From contig WBMV01001018.1 of assembly GCA_013396655.1 (NCBI GenBank), positions 2,655,728 to 2,719,727 on the forward strand: a DNA stretch of 64,000 bases, read 5' to 3'. A program made the position numbers and the translations under genes. Shown here piece by piece: positions 1-15,000 of this stretch. Each line of letters opens with the position of its first letter. The first letter of the stretch is position 1. Below the pieces are notes generated by a model. The model saw nothing but the letters and a program-made list of their open reading frames with translations, did no database searches and was not told where the DNA came from. Source of the stretch: Campylorhamphus procurvoides (Eukaryota > Chordata > Aves > Passeriformes > Dendrocolaptidae).

Positions 1-3000
1 CCAGACCAATCTGATGCAACTGTTCTAAGCACTGCTCTCACCCACAGATGGCACTGGACACTGCTCAAGGTCAGGCTGTTTGAAATGTTGGCTTCAGGGT
101 GTATGTTTTGCAAAGGAGAAGGAAGTACCAATCCTGGAATTTTCCCATGCTTAGTTGAACTGTACACTAATGCTTAAAAATACAGAAAAGAAGGCAAATC
201 AGACAGAATACATTTCTCCTCATCTTATTATGACTCCAAATTAGCTTTTATTTCTCAAAATGGTGCCTGTCCCCACACAATCAGAAGAAAAGTAACTGCT
301 TTTTTGTTATCTGCATTGTTAGGCTGTTGAATGCTCCCTGAAAAAAATAATCCCACTAGAAGAGTGCAGGGGGAATCCACCGCTGACATTACTCAAGACC
401 AGTTAATGAGGATGAATAAAACAAAAAATTAGACTTTCTATAATTAACACTCCGTAGACACACGGAAGGTGCTGGGTTATGTCCAATCCTGGAAGTGGAG
501 GAGCTCAGCTCCCTGCAGAGCCTGACTGACCAAGCAATTCCCAACAGACTGACCATCACTGCACCCCAGAGGTTCCAGAGAGAGCCCAGTGACCCCCTGC
601 TGTCCTCACTTCTCCCAGGCACTTCTGGAGTTTGGCTCTTGGAGATGCCTGCCCAAAGTCCTTTCTGTTTTCGTATATTTTCCAATGGGTCATTGCTATC
701 AAGTAAAAGTCATGTGGCTGTAAGAAAAGCGGGCCTGATTCTGCACTCCGTGATGCTTTTTGTGGTCTTGTAGACTGGGCAGAACTTGAGATCAAACTCA
801 ATCAGCTCATAAACAGTAGCAATTTACAAGCACTTGCACAGGTGTCATTGACTGCAGAGAGCACGAGATGGGGAGGGCAGGCCTGATGAGATTTTACAAG
901 AGAGCAAGACAAGCAGAAATTTGTCCTAGTTTTTGTACAATAGCCAGCACTTTAGCTCTTCACTTGGAAGCTTCACAGCTGTGAAACATTTGCAGAAAGG
1001 GAAAGCAATTACAGAGAACTACCACTGGAGGAGCTTAAATAATTTAAGGTTCACCATGCCTCTGATCCATTTTACTTCATTTTTTCCTCAAGACCAGATG
1101 CTGCTCATTTGAACACCCTAAATTTGCACATATTGAGCTGGGATTCTCCGTTCATCTAAATATATATAGACTACATATGGGGTTTTCATTCCAAATACCT
1201 TTCTCTCCCCAGTTCTGCTCCAGTCCTACCCTGTGATGCAGAATTATGCTACTAACCCAAATTTCACTCCATAAGGTCAGTGCACACAAGAACAAACCCA
1301 TCAGCTTTAACAAAGACAACCCTGATAGTCTAAGATAAATCAGTGGGGGTTGTTGGTTGGTTGACTCTTGAGATGTTGCTGTACAAATTACAACTTGATG
1401 TTGTGATAGATTATGCAAAATTCTATCAAACCAATAGTTTGATATGCCAAGTCCTTACCAGAGAAAGGGCTGGATTTTGAGGAGAAGGGAGTGGGAACAG
1501 GTTTTAGGGTCTGGTTTTGGTGTGGGGTTTTTAAACAGAGCAATGTTATCTCATTGCTAATTCCCATCAATAACAATGGCAACCAAAGAGTTGGAACACA
1601 AATATTGGGTTCTTACACAATGCAATAGTTAACCAAAACACATGTAGGCAACATGATGGTAACTAAAATATTTTTCTACTACTGACAACAACAACTGTAC
1701 TGTCCAAGTAACAATATTTATGGTGAGGGTACAAAGGGTAATAATTCAAGCAGACAATTGTTGGCAAGACAGCAAAGCCCCCATCTCCTGCCTGTTCCTG
1801 CATTTCTGGCACGTTTCTCAGCATTGTTGACCTGTCTGCCTTCACCAGCACTTTCAAAAGCATCCCACTTGAACACTGTAACTATTTCCTCTCTTTGTGT
1901 TGTTTGCAACCATTCAGCAGCTCCAGTAAGCTGAGCAGATTCTTTACTCCTATTGTATGAATAGTTAGAGACCTCACGGAGAGATAGAATAGTTAGAGAC
2001 TGTCACTGTTGCAGGTGGGTTTGCTGCTAAGTTTGAGTGTCATTCAGAGCAGATAACAGGGGAGTGACAGCTGGTAATGTCCTGCACAAAGCTCACCAAA
2101 ATAACCAAGAGTTCCAAAAGATCTCTAGTTACTGAATTCAACTTGCAGATTCTTTTACTTCTAGGTTATAGTGAGAGTCAGGTTATCAATGGTTACTTTT
2201 AATACAATTTTAAATAAGTCATGTCAAACACACCCACTTCAATATCTTAGGCCATAAAATCAGCCAAGCACCCTCTATTATCCAGACAGCCCACGCCAGA
2301 AACAACTCAATTAAATCCCTGACAACCATCTTACTCTATGAGAAGAATTACACCTTAGTTTTCATCTTGTAAGATTTTCTGGCTTCTTTCATAAACACTG
2401 CAGTGCACTCAGACTTCAAATATTTAGTTACCAGGAAAACTTGGCAAAAAGCAAATTATTTACATTGCTGTAAGTGAATGCTAACTAGTAATTTGTGAGT
2501 AAGTGATAAAGCAAGCAGCAGTAGGCTCCAAACTATCAATGTTTAAAGGCTTCATGAAGCAGTGGTATATAATTTTCTACAGTACTAAGAAAAAAGGATT
2601 AATAATCAAGTATTCATGAAAGTATTCATTTCCCTTTATTAATGAGTTTTACATCAGTACTTTCCAGTAGCCAAAAACCCAACTAGCACAGGCCCAGCAA
2701 AAGGCAGTCTTGCTCCAAGCAGAAGTTCGAGGAGTAGACTCATAGGATGATCTCTGCAAACCAAAGTGTAATCAAACTGGAATCAGAGTTGATTTGTCTG
2801 AACATAGAAAGGGAAGATGTGCAATATCTTTAATATATGGATGGCTGGGTAGACTAAGTGCCTGTCACACAGAAAGCTTATCCGTAAACACTGCAGAAAG
2901 CCTTGCACTTTCCCACAATAAATGACTGGTTTCAATCAAAGCTGCTAAAGCTAAAGGCATGGCCCACAAGAGTAATTACCAGTCTCTTGAGTGAAACAAA

Positions 3001-6000
3001 GGGCAATTACAGCAAGCTGAAGTATGCTCACAATAGTTGAGCACTTGATTATAGAGTGCTGCAGCAATCAGCAAGAAAGGGATTTTGGGGAGGTGCTTAT
3101 GCCTCTGTGGTCCCTGTGCTGCACAGTGAGGGATGGGCTCCCATAGAGGCTTCACTTCATGTAATGCTTACATTAACTTCTAAAACAAAATACAAGACTT
3201 CTAAGTTAATTTAAGGAATTTTAAGTATAGACAAGAGAAAGGAAAAAAATCATGAGACAAGCAAGGAGGGAGGCAACTCAATGTGGTCTTGTCTGCATCT
3301 AGTTGTAGCTGTAAAAAGCAGTAGAATTCCTGCTGCACACACTAACACCACTTGCAGAGCTGCAGCATAAGCAGTACTCTGCCTGTAGTCATTCTCTGCA
3401 TTATTTTTAGGTCTGTCTTCTTGGCACCAAGCTGAAGCAAGGCAAGCAGAACTACACTGAACTACTAAAAGTAATTTCATGAAAAGTGACTCAGGCTCCT
3501 TTTAAGACCAGCAAGATTTGGCATTGCTCCTTTCCCATTTCAAATCAGGATCTCAAAAATTTCTGTCACCTCATTAAAATCTCCACTGTGGTAAGACTAG
3601 TGGAGAAAACATAACTAAGCTGAGAGAGGAGTGCTCTTCTCTGGCTTGGGTAGTCTGCAATGCAGCACAGCTACCTGGGGAAAGAGTCTCTGAGCATGGG
3701 CCATACTCAGCACAGGGCTTTGCTGGAGCATCTGTGGTGGCTGAGATTGCAGGGCACTTCAAATGCCCCCACACACAATACTGCAGCTCCCTCAAATTCT
3801 AATTCCACCATCTAACTCGTACTGAGAAGTGAGAGACAATTTCACTTCTCCTCTTTTCTCAATGCAGCAAAGGGAACTGGAGAATATCTCCACTCCCCAA
3901 ACTCAAGTGTGTTTTCATGTGCATCTTCTGAGTCACTCCCATAAGTGCTGATGCATTGTATACAAAATATTAGAGAGTGCATAAAAACATTACTGTCCCC
4001 GACAATTAAAAGACATACCTGGGCTGATGACTTCAGTAGCTCATGAAAGTTGATCAAAGTCAAGAGCAGAGACTGAAAGTCGTTCCCCAAACGCACACAC
4101 TTGGTCAATCCAGGACGCTCACACAGATGTGGTTTCTAAAACTCTCCTGGCAGAGAAAGTTACTGTAACCCCTTTCCCTCTCATACTGGGTGTAACACAC
4201 AGCACTTCATGTATTTTTCCCCTTGGCTTCCTCCAACTTGTGCTCATTTTACCTCAATCAATTCCATATAAGCAAGAAATCATTCCATCTCCACTCGAGC
4301 AAATGGAGCCACTAAGATTGCAGTCCCCACCCCGTGAGACACAGACTTTAACTATGAAAGAAAGATGGTAGGAGAAATAAAATCCAAGTTATTATTTGTG
4401 GTTCCTGACACCAGACATCAAGTTAATTAAAGAGCAAGCCTAAATGTCCAAATCAGAGTGGAAACTACTATACTTAGCTTTGTCACACTTCACAACCTTT
4501 TGAAGTACATCCTATGACAGTCTGATTTGGTTTAGGTACTTAATTCATTTAAAAAAATAACAACAACAAAAATAATCAGTAAGTGGGAAGAATAAAAAGA
4601 TATAAACAAGTTTTAACACATAGTACTAAACTGAACTAACTAAAGATGGGCAGCAATCTTCAGTTTGGTCCCTACCTTTCCTGAAGTTCACTATGCCCCT
4701 GTGAAGACATGCTCTGTATTTTGGAAATTATCCTATTAACTTTAGTGCTGTTGTTCTCATAATCTATTAGATTTTCAGTGACATGAGGAGAAGCAGTGAA
4801 AAAACTCCTCACTATTTTTCCATCAATCAGATATGTTTGCATGATACTGCAGTATTAAATATTCCTGTAAATTACACACACACCCCCTGCCCCAGCCTAA
4901 GAGGGTTTGACTGTCCTACCACTTCTATTCCACATCATTAAGCTAATTAGTATAAATTAGTATAAATAAAGCTTCACAATTATAAACTGTGATAAACCGT
5001 GAAAGATGTGCAGGAGACAGTTTAAATCTAAAATAATAACAAAGTAAGAAAGTAAACCACTCAAAAAAATAAAGAAAAAATAAAAGTACTTTTAGGATAC
5101 TAAATTCGCATTTGTTTATACCTAAAATTACAAAAAAGCAATGAAACAGTGAACAGGTAGAGGCTGGCACAACGTAAGTAGCATCCAAAATTAAAATAAA
5201 AATAGCATTCTTCATCAAACTGTTTTAGTCTCACCGCCTGTGCTGCTCAATCTCTTTAGCTCATCATCTTGAAAATCTACCCATGTAATCAATACATGCC
5301 AAGCCATCACAAAACAAAATGAGCTCAAAATAAAAGAGCCTGTTGCTCACAGGTAGTTCTCAAGCTGTGCCCTATGTTTTTCTTTTCCCTGTTACAGATG
5401 TGCAAAACTGTACTTGTCTTTTCGAAGACATCCAGGAAGACATACACACAGCCAAAAACCTGAAATGCCAAGTTCTCAGCTCTTGAAAGGCCAACTTAGG
5501 CAACAACAGGACACCTCTCGGCTTTTTCATGTCACAAAACTCAGGTATGCTCAACAAACTGGCTGTTGTTTCAGACTGGCTATTTTCCCAAGCTCAGTCC
5601 GAATGCTGAACCTTTTCAGACCTTCTTTGTACTGTCTCATTTCAGTGATGTTCTTGTGACATTTAAATTTACATAAGCATATTACAAATTTGGCCCAGCA
5701 GGAATAGATTCCTCCCTATAACTGGGTATTGTTTTTGTGGCTTGGTCATTAGTAAACTTGGTTGACTTAACCTACTTCTTGGGCATTTATACACAAAGGA
5801 TATCTGGTCATATTCAATCTGTGAATTTGTACACAAGCACAGATGTTTCTCTGCCTGAATGAAGAGATCAGGACAGTTACCTTGGAAGGCAGGAACAGTC
5901 TCTTTTAGCAGCCCAGGAACAAGGGAAACAAAGTCCTGCAACAGGTTAATACAGGTGGTATTTGCCATTTGGGTAGGGGTGACATTTTCCAAGTTGCCTG

Positions 6001-9000
6001 GGGGGATCTGAATGTCCAGTTCACATAGTGCAAACAACAATTTTAATAGTAATGCAACATCTGCAGACTCAATCAATCCTGCTTATTGAGGCAAAACTCC
6101 TCATGAAAATGAGAAAATATTATCAAGCTTCCATACAAATCCATTTGTTGAATTAACCTCTAAATAACTTTCACTGATCCATCTGTTGATTCACTGTGCT
6201 CTCAACTGCCTTTGAGTACTCTGCTTTTGCAATTTAATGTCTGCCCTATTAATGCTTAGCCCAGACTTTTCCTTAACGTTCATCTCTTCCGTGGGTATTA
6301 ACTTCTCTAAGTTCCCTTCATGTTTACTGACATGATTAGTCTTTCATTTGAACAACACTGTCCTACAGTGCCATTGTACCTGCACTGAACAGCAGCACAG
6401 AACTTTCAGCTCCTCAATCACCATGAGATGACAGGAGTACACTCTAAAAGGTTTTTGGGTTTTAAGTGTTGGGAAAAGGCAGCAGACAGCAAGAGAAACT
6501 AAAAGTTTTCCAGTAACCCAAAAGATAGATGCAGCATAGGCAAAGATGGTGTAAACCTTCAAACACTGCCCCATCAGCCCAGATGGATGGGTGACTTCCA
6601 GAGGAGGAGAAGCCACTGGAGCATCTGAACACCAGCAGCTTGAGTTGTCTGCTGACCACATGGTGTGGATCCAGTGTTGGGTCTGAGCTAAAGGCACTTT
6701 TCTTGTGCAGGAGAAGTGCAGCAGGACAGGCAATTTTATCGGGTCTTAACACTGATACCCACCTTGAAAGAACTTGGTCAGCATTTCCAGGTGCCTGCAT
6801 CAAGACTCTTGTGATTTTTCTGAGCACACAACTGAGTTTGTGGCCTTCATGCCCTAACCTGAAGTCTCACAAAGCACATGAGTGAAAGAGTAACAAAACT
6901 TGCACTGAGAATGTTGCTCTCAGGCTACGGAAAGGGATTAGTTGTTGTAGACCATAATTAAGTGAAAGGGAGAGGGAGGAGGACATGTCTGTGTTTTTTT
7001 CCATCAGACAAGGAAACATGCACAGGAGTCCAATACCTCATAGAATTAGTGTTGTCACTAGACCAGCAATTAATCACTTCAGACACCTTATCGGTCTCCC
7101 ACACCTCCCTCGTGCAGCAGTGTCATCATTTACATTGTATAACATTGCTAACTAAAAACAATCTGGAGCCTTAATGGCCCACAGATCAAGAAGCTGGCAA
7201 TGTCAGTGTCATTTCCCTGCCCTCTGCCTCTTAGACATAAGGTGTAAATAACACTCTTACATCACCAAAGACTTGGTATGGAAGTGGCTTGTCCTTCAAG
7301 GGCACAAACACACCCATTGCCAGCTACAAAGGGGATGGGGAGAGAAACAGTTCATGGGGCTCCAGAGCACAGAGAGGACACCCCATGGCATCTGCACTGA
7401 GGACACAACCTGAGTTCCCACTGGACTTCTGTCTGCAACTTTTTAATAACAAAAAGGCATCCACAGTGGAAAGTCCAACAGCTGAGAAACACACCTGCAG
7501 TTCTGTTGGTGGTAAAGTGTAGAAACAAAAAGGTCAGAGCACTATTTAGGACATCCAGTTTTCAGCTCAAGTCTCCTTTGCAAACACCACTGGGAGCTGA
7601 TGGGTTTGCAGGGGCAGAACAAACTCAGACAGGCAAGTTTTGTTATCATTACAACATTAAGCTTTTACTTTCTACCCATAGTCTGACAACAACTCTTCAA
7701 CAGCCAGAGAGGTGTTTCTTCAAGAGTAACAGAACTCCGTAGGGGCTTTATTCTTTTCCCCATACAATACATGCACTATGAATAATGAAATGTCCACCTG
7801 CAAGGACAGATAATTGATCTGGAAATCTTTGAAGTCAGGAATTCTTTGACACTAGTAGGAATTCTAGAAATCTAAGCAGATAGTCTTTTTTTAATTACTA
7901 TTCAAAGGAAAGTTATTTTATAAATACCTCTGAAAGCAATGAGAACCAGTGACTCTGCAGATAGCACACACATGAAAATTCTTAAGTCCCAGTATCCTTC
8001 AGGGAAAGAATTAAAAACCTCAACCAACACAAAAAAACAATCAACCAAAACCTCAAACAAACCTAAACCCATATTATACCATACATACAAACCACTGAAA
8101 ATAATAACTCATGATCTCATTTTTATGAAAAGATTGTTCAGCTGAGTCATCTAAATTGTGCTTTTGGTTTGTTTGTTATTCAAGATTTGTCTGGGGCTTT
8201 TTTTCAGACTGAGTGACTGAAATACCTCAAGTTGGCAAAGCCCAGCCCTTGGAAGAACAGGAAACGTGCACACTGGGTTATAACTTATTCACTGACATTT
8301 CACATGCTGTCAAGTTCAACTCAATGCAAAACCAATATTATGAAGAAAAGAAAACCGGTTGTTTGTTCTACTACCACATGCCACACACCAGGAACTTGAT
8401 TTTACATGCTTTGGACTATGTAACTCTAGGGGCCAATCTGAAGAAGGTAAAACCCTGATGTATTGCTCAGCTAAGAGTCATTTAGATTCAGTTTGTGTTA
8501 GAAGTGGGTTTAACCATTTACTTAGTTAGTTACAAAGCCAGTTAAGAGCCTCTACTTCAGTATGCAGCTGTAGGGGAGGACCTGAGGCTACAGCATCTTT
8601 GGGTAGAACCATGGGCAGACACACACATGGAAATCTTCATTCCACACACCAGGATGTTTGACTTACGCTGCTTGAAATGGGTTACTTCTGCTCAGTCTAG
8701 TATCTAAAATATTATGGGTCTAAAAGACTAAGGAGGAAGAAAGAAAGATTCTGGTATATTTTTCCCATGATCCTCAACTCAAAAGTGTTCCTATGGGTGA
8801 AATTGCCTAAGGTTTTCTTGAACAGAACTGTTTTAGACTGTTCCAGCAATGGCATCATTATGGTTCTGATAAGCTGGGGAGAGAAATGTGATTTAAGCTC
8901 AGCTGGCAAGTCAGCCCCACATAGCCACTCACTGGTGGGATGGGGGAGAGAAAAGGAAGAGGAAAGGTGAGGAAACTCATAGATTGATAAAAGGCAAATT

Positions 9001-12000
9001 CCAAAGAATATAATAATAAATATTGTAATATAATAAACAATATTTTGTTATATTTTATTTCATATTTATAATAAAGTGGTGAGAAAACTACTTGTGCAAC
9101 AGAATAAATGTTTGCAGAAACTTCAAATGGAAGAGCTCTAAAACAGTGGTATTAATATTCCCTCCTCACTAAAACCACTATTCTTCCCCCCAGCTTCAGA
9201 GGGGATGATAGGACAGAGTGTATCTGTCTTCAGACATTTCCACTCAGGATCACACAATCACAAATGTCAGAAGCAATGACCTGTTATGGCATTTACTATT
9301 TTTCTTTCCTTAGGTCTGGACTCCCAGCAGATTATGTTCTACTGAATACTTTAGGTATCATAAAGAAAGGTATTTTTACCTCTCAATTGGAAGACTACCT
9401 AGTGATATCTTAACTGATAAGATACTATTTTGGTAGCCCATTTTATTATCATAATGACTGGATAATGATAATTGCATGATGGAAGCTAAATCCTGATGCA
9501 AACTACCCAGCTGAGCACCAAACAGTGTTTCTTACAACTTGCTTGATTTGTTTCCTGTTGTCTTCTTCACATCGAGTTCTATTTTTGAATTTAAAGAAGT
9601 GCCCCCCTAACACTCCTGTCTCCCCTTTCATGCCTGTAGGTGTGACACTGAGCAGGCTGTCCCACCCCAAGCTCTCCTATCACAGGTTGGAAACTCCTTC
9701 CGAGGGCATTGTAAGAGCTGGTTAAACCACATATGACAGGCAATGGCAGCAAATGGGGCACGACCAAACTGCCAAAGTAGCTTACCAGATACACAATCAG
9801 CCACATGAAATTTTGGCTGTTAACACTGTTGTCTCCCTTAGGGAAAAAAACAAGTCTAGCAGCCAAATATTAAATCTGCATTTCTTTAAGACATCCAAAA
9901 TCTCCAGCATTGTATTAAGGCATGGGGTTAGACTCAGTAAGAACATCCCTGATTGCTCCATGGCTAATTAAGCCATCCACATGAATGGCTGCCAGCATAG
10001 GAACCTCCCACTTGAATCAAAAGGGAAAAAGCAAGAGATTGTCTGTGGTCTAAAGGCATTTCATTAATGCATATCTTTGGTCATAAATTACTGTTTACCT
10101 GTCAACTGGGTTCAGAACACACACGAGGTGTTCTTTGAAGTTAACCTCTTGGCTTTAAAGACTTTTATACAGCTATTGAAGGACTGTTTGATCTGAAAAT
10201 CTGAGTCTTTTGAAGCTGAGAGCTAATGGAAGATTTTTTTACCTTTTTTTTGACAGTGATCAAGCAGTTAATGAGATAAAGTGATGGGAAGACAGGCTTA
10301 ATAGACCATGCGGGTGCATCTCATGTTTTGGTGGTTTTTTGTAAGGATTAACAGGAAACCCAGACACACTCAGGGCCACATGAGTCAAAATCACAGCCAA
10401 GAAAATTAACTTCAGTGAGACACAGCTCCTTATCAGAATTAAAGCTATTTTGGGACTGTAGTCTAAACCCCCTCACCAACGCATGCAAAGTAGAAAATTG
10501 GGCTATTAGGGATTTGGCCTGTGCTGGCTTTGCATGCTAAGATAGCTGGTCCCTGACACATGGCTGATACTCCAAGGAAAGGGCATGGCTGAACAAAATG
10601 AAGAGCTGATATAAATGAACTATACATATGCTCCTAATGTTTTTCAAACCCATCAGGCACAGAGTTTTCATAACACCACAAACATTCCAAGGAGTACCTT
10701 CTGAACCCCTGGAGCGAACCTTTTGAACTGTATTATTGAAATACAGTGCTTTCCAACAGCAAAGCTAATATTAAAGCATTAATGCTTCGAGATACACAAA
10801 CATCCTGCTCTTGTCAAACCAAATCCTCTGACAGAGTGCCCCAGTTCCATGTGCCACTGGCAGAAGTTAGCTGGCCTAATCCATGTGGGATACAGCACCA
10901 GAAAGCTCAAGCCACAGAAAAGGACTCGTGCAGTTCCAGGACAAATTTTGAGCCGTGTACAGTAAGCCTTAATGAGTAAAAGAATTAGGTAGTGGATTGA
11001 TTTTCTTATATTAAAATATGAATAGTCCAAAATCATTGCTTAATTTACTATGAAATGGAATAATCCACTTGGCTAGTTATGTCTGCCTTGCTCTTCACTA
11101 GGTTTTGTACAAATCATTTACATAAGTCAGAAGAAGAGGTCTAAAAATACAGAAAAGTATTTTTAATAGACTTTAAAATAAGGTCGTATTCTACAAGCAA
11201 TAGATAACAGCACATATTTGTAGTGAAAAAAATTTCTCCCCCCTAAATTCTTGCTACTTTTGCAGACAAACAGTAGGACTACTTTGAGCCCTAAAAAAGA
11301 GGGGGAAAAGAAATCAGGCTATGTATAAAATCCACATTTATTTGTGTCTTTCTTCACATAAAGCACAGTGTTCCCCTTGAAATCAACACCTGAAGATGAT
11401 CAATCAGTCAAAACAGTTGGTGAGCTAACTGAAATGCTGAAATATAAAGAAAACAGCTCTATAAAAATACTTGCAATCTGGCTCAATAGCTTTGTGTACT
11501 CTAATTCAGCCTTCATAAGTGACGGTAAAATGGCAGAGGATTTCAGTCCTGCATCCTCTAAGGCTGCACTATGTGTGACAGAAATGGCAAACAGAAGCCA
11601 TGGGAGGAAAAAAATAGGATATTCCCCTTTTTTATTTTTTTTGGCACTTTCTGCTCTGGGGCAGCAGTGCCAAGGACACTTGTAAACACCTACCAAAACC
11701 AATAAAAAAGTCAGGAAAAAAGTGCATCTGACACATAATTTAAAAATCCTGTTATGAGCTGTAGATGCAATCACTGCTACATGAAAGAAAGCAGTTACTC
11801 TCCTTCCATTATTGCCCAGAAAGAATCTAATAATTACTAACTACATTTGTATGTTTTCTTGTAAGTCTTCTGTGATGGCATAGTTAATAAAGTCCAAGAC
11901 ATTTCTACTCTGCTATACTTGCAACAACCCACAGAGTACATTTGCTGCTAATATTTCCAGAAGGAAAAAACCAAACCCCACAACAACCCAATGCTAATCC

Positions 12001-15000
12001 AGCATCTCCACTCTGACAGCAGCCAGTACCAGAAGTTTCAGGAAATACAAGGAAATCCCAAAGGAAACCCATCAGAACACATTTTTCTACAGGGAAAAGC
12101 ATTCTACAGATACATAGGCTTGAAGAAGGGTCACTTGGTATCCCAAGAGGCAGGGAGGAGTCTGGTCTTTACCCTTCATTTAGGGTGAACATATCACTGT
12201 GCAGAACACCAAGTTGAGCATTTTAGTGTTTTGAGTGACAGGAACACCTTGTATGTAGAGCAAGTCAGCAGTCACTGAATGCCAGTTTAGTGTCAAATAT
12301 GTTTTTTTCTTACTATGACCTACCTTGGCTTTTCATTTCATCTTAATGCAATTACCTAGAGAAGCCTTTTCCATAGTTACCTCTAAACTAAATTGGCTGG
12401 AAAGGAATATTTACTTCTTTTATAGAAGTTACTTTTGGGAAATTCAACTGGAACTAACCACAGTTATAGAGGTCAGTGCTATAGAAGGAGTTATTCTCTC
12501 CTCATACAAACAAGTCTCAGCTTCCTTTGCATGTGAGGAGTATTTGCAGATTTCTCAGTAACAAATGAAAAAAAACAAACCACAAAACAGTCAAAGAGAA
12601 TTCACTTGTGTTCCAATGTCAGAAGGCAGCCCACAAACCTTATAAACCAGCTCATAAACAGAGAAAGAAGCCCTGGCATAAGACCAGGTGAAGTTTGATT
12701 ACAGCATGCTGCTTTCACATATCACCAGAGTCAAGAATGGGATTCCACACATATTTTGAGAAAATGCATACTCAGATTTAAACACAGCACATCTTGCACA
12801 CAGTAACCACAACAACTCATTTCAACACTAAATATCAGATAAAAACAAACTGGAAGAATTATTTTACACATGTCAGCACCCAAGACTAGGTCTTACAGCC
12901 ACATCTTCCTGAAAATTCTTCCTAAATATGCCACAAAATTAATTTTGATATTCTCATTTTAAAACTATTCACTTGAGCACTCCTCTGGTATTTGCATCAC
13001 AAGTTATTTTTGAGAACCTGAAACTCAGAGGGGGGAAAAAAAAACCCATGAAGGGTAGAGAGGGTACCATGACTATTAACCATTAATCAATGGCCATTAA
13101 TAACAATGAGGGAGCTGCAAGTCAATAAAACTGGTCTGCTTTAACCCAATTTTCAACCCCATCTAAATTCAATTCAGTAGGTCATTGAGCAATTGGTGAT
13201 TTTTCTTTCTTGATTCAGATTTTTACAGCATAATTTCTTTTCCAAATTACTTGATTGAGACAGTTACATCCAATTCAAACCAGCTTCCTTCAAGCTGGAA
13301 GTGAAGACTGGCACAACTTGGCTACACTGATCAGCTTTAAGTGCCTGCAAGGTCTGGTGTTGCAGTGAACTTTGGCAGCTCAGTTTCACTCGTGCTGCTT
13401 GTCAGTGAGAAAGGGAGTGGTGACAAGAAATATCCATGAATATGCATGCAAACTAAAGCTGAATTTTGATTTGGCTGCATTCATAACCCGTTTATGTTCA
13501 TTTCTATGGATGATCAGATGCTGGAGATTTATTCATGGAAAAATGAACTGACCACTCAGTCACCAAAAGGGATCTCTGAGCAGCACTTTCAATGGCCAGG
13601 TCTACCAGCACTGGTGAGCTACACGGGTCACCTAAATGAGACGAGGGAAACAAGCAAAAAGGAACAAAAAAATAAAAACTACCAATATTCACAGTGACAC
13701 GTTTACAGATGAGCTGCTAATCAGTACCAATTCACTGAGGAGTGGAAGTTCAGTGGTCTGGGTTCAGTCCTGTGTTTAACCTCAGGCAATGTGAAGTGCT
13801 AATAACCATTTCTGTAACAAAACATTTGGGAAGCTACAAGGGAGAGGCATGGGATAGGAGGGATGGCTATCAGAAATAAACCAGGGAACTGTGCACCTGC
13901 TTGCTGCCCTTTCACAAATGCAACAAAGCCATTTAAAAAAGAGGAGGAAATAGCTGATTATTTATTATGACAAGTTGCACAACCCTACATGACAACCTTG
14001 ACAAGGATTTCAGTCAAGCCCACTATGATTTCAGGTTTACTGAACATGTGCACAGAGCTAAGGCACAAGCTAGCTGTGCTCAAGGAAGAGATTATCTCAC
14101 CTATTCTCTCTTATAAAGATGCTCTTTGCACACTGGACAGTTCTCTAAGCTATAGAGAACATCAGATTTCAGGAGGGCAAATGGCAACTTGGCTTAATCG
14201 GGAGCCATCAGGGGAGTTCCGTCACACCACTTTCTTCCCCAGATTATATGAAAACCCCAAAATGTGTTACAGAAGATTTAAGTCAGAGCAGCACAGAGCC
14301 TCGACTGTAAGACTTACATTTCGGACTTTCAAATTCTTAAATTTGCCCTTTACTTTAAAAAGTCAATGATTTCACCAAGAAAGTTTGATTAGTTTCTTTT
14401 ACTTTCTGTAATGAAGTGCCATCCTTTTTACACTTGAAAGGATCTTTGTAATAATGCAACATTGATCTTTTGAATACAGATGAGCTAACCTAGAGATAAT
14501 AGGATTTGGTACCCGAAAAAAAGGCCTTCTGAGTATGTATAACTAAGGCTCCAGTGCCATCAAGAGGATTTCAAAGATAAAGCACCTGTTCTTGAGCAAA
14601 TGTTTAGATGAGGAATCGTAATAATACTTGTTCATTTCCATTACATTTGTAGGTGATCTTTCAATGCAAAGGAAAAGTTCCATGTCATAACTGAGAATGT
14701 AACAAGCACACACACAAGTGAGTGACGATGCAGAACCAGCCACTGAGAGGTAATACATAGAAAGCAGCAGCCATCAGCAGCTTCCGTGGATAAAAACTTT
14801 GGAGCTTTTCTTCTTTTTGGGAGTCCTGACCACGCCATGGTCAGTTCTTTTTTAATTGTAAGAACATTTTCTGGAAGAAGGAAATGGTTTGAGAAAAGCA
14901 TGAACAGCATTTTCCTAGACAGAACGGAAAACAAGGAACTTTTATTTCTTTTAAAAATATCTGTTTCTATATTTAAAACAGAGTTTCCCACCAGAGATTG

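Noticed and set aside
5669..6076. 135-codon minus-strand open frame with fairly protein-like composition
   Set aside because: No family recognised, no neighbouring exon-like pieces, and a single frame of this length is expected by chance in 64 kb on two strands. A database search would decide.
13989..14369. 126-codon plus-strand open frame
   Set aside because: No domain, no flanking exons, AT-rich chance frame.
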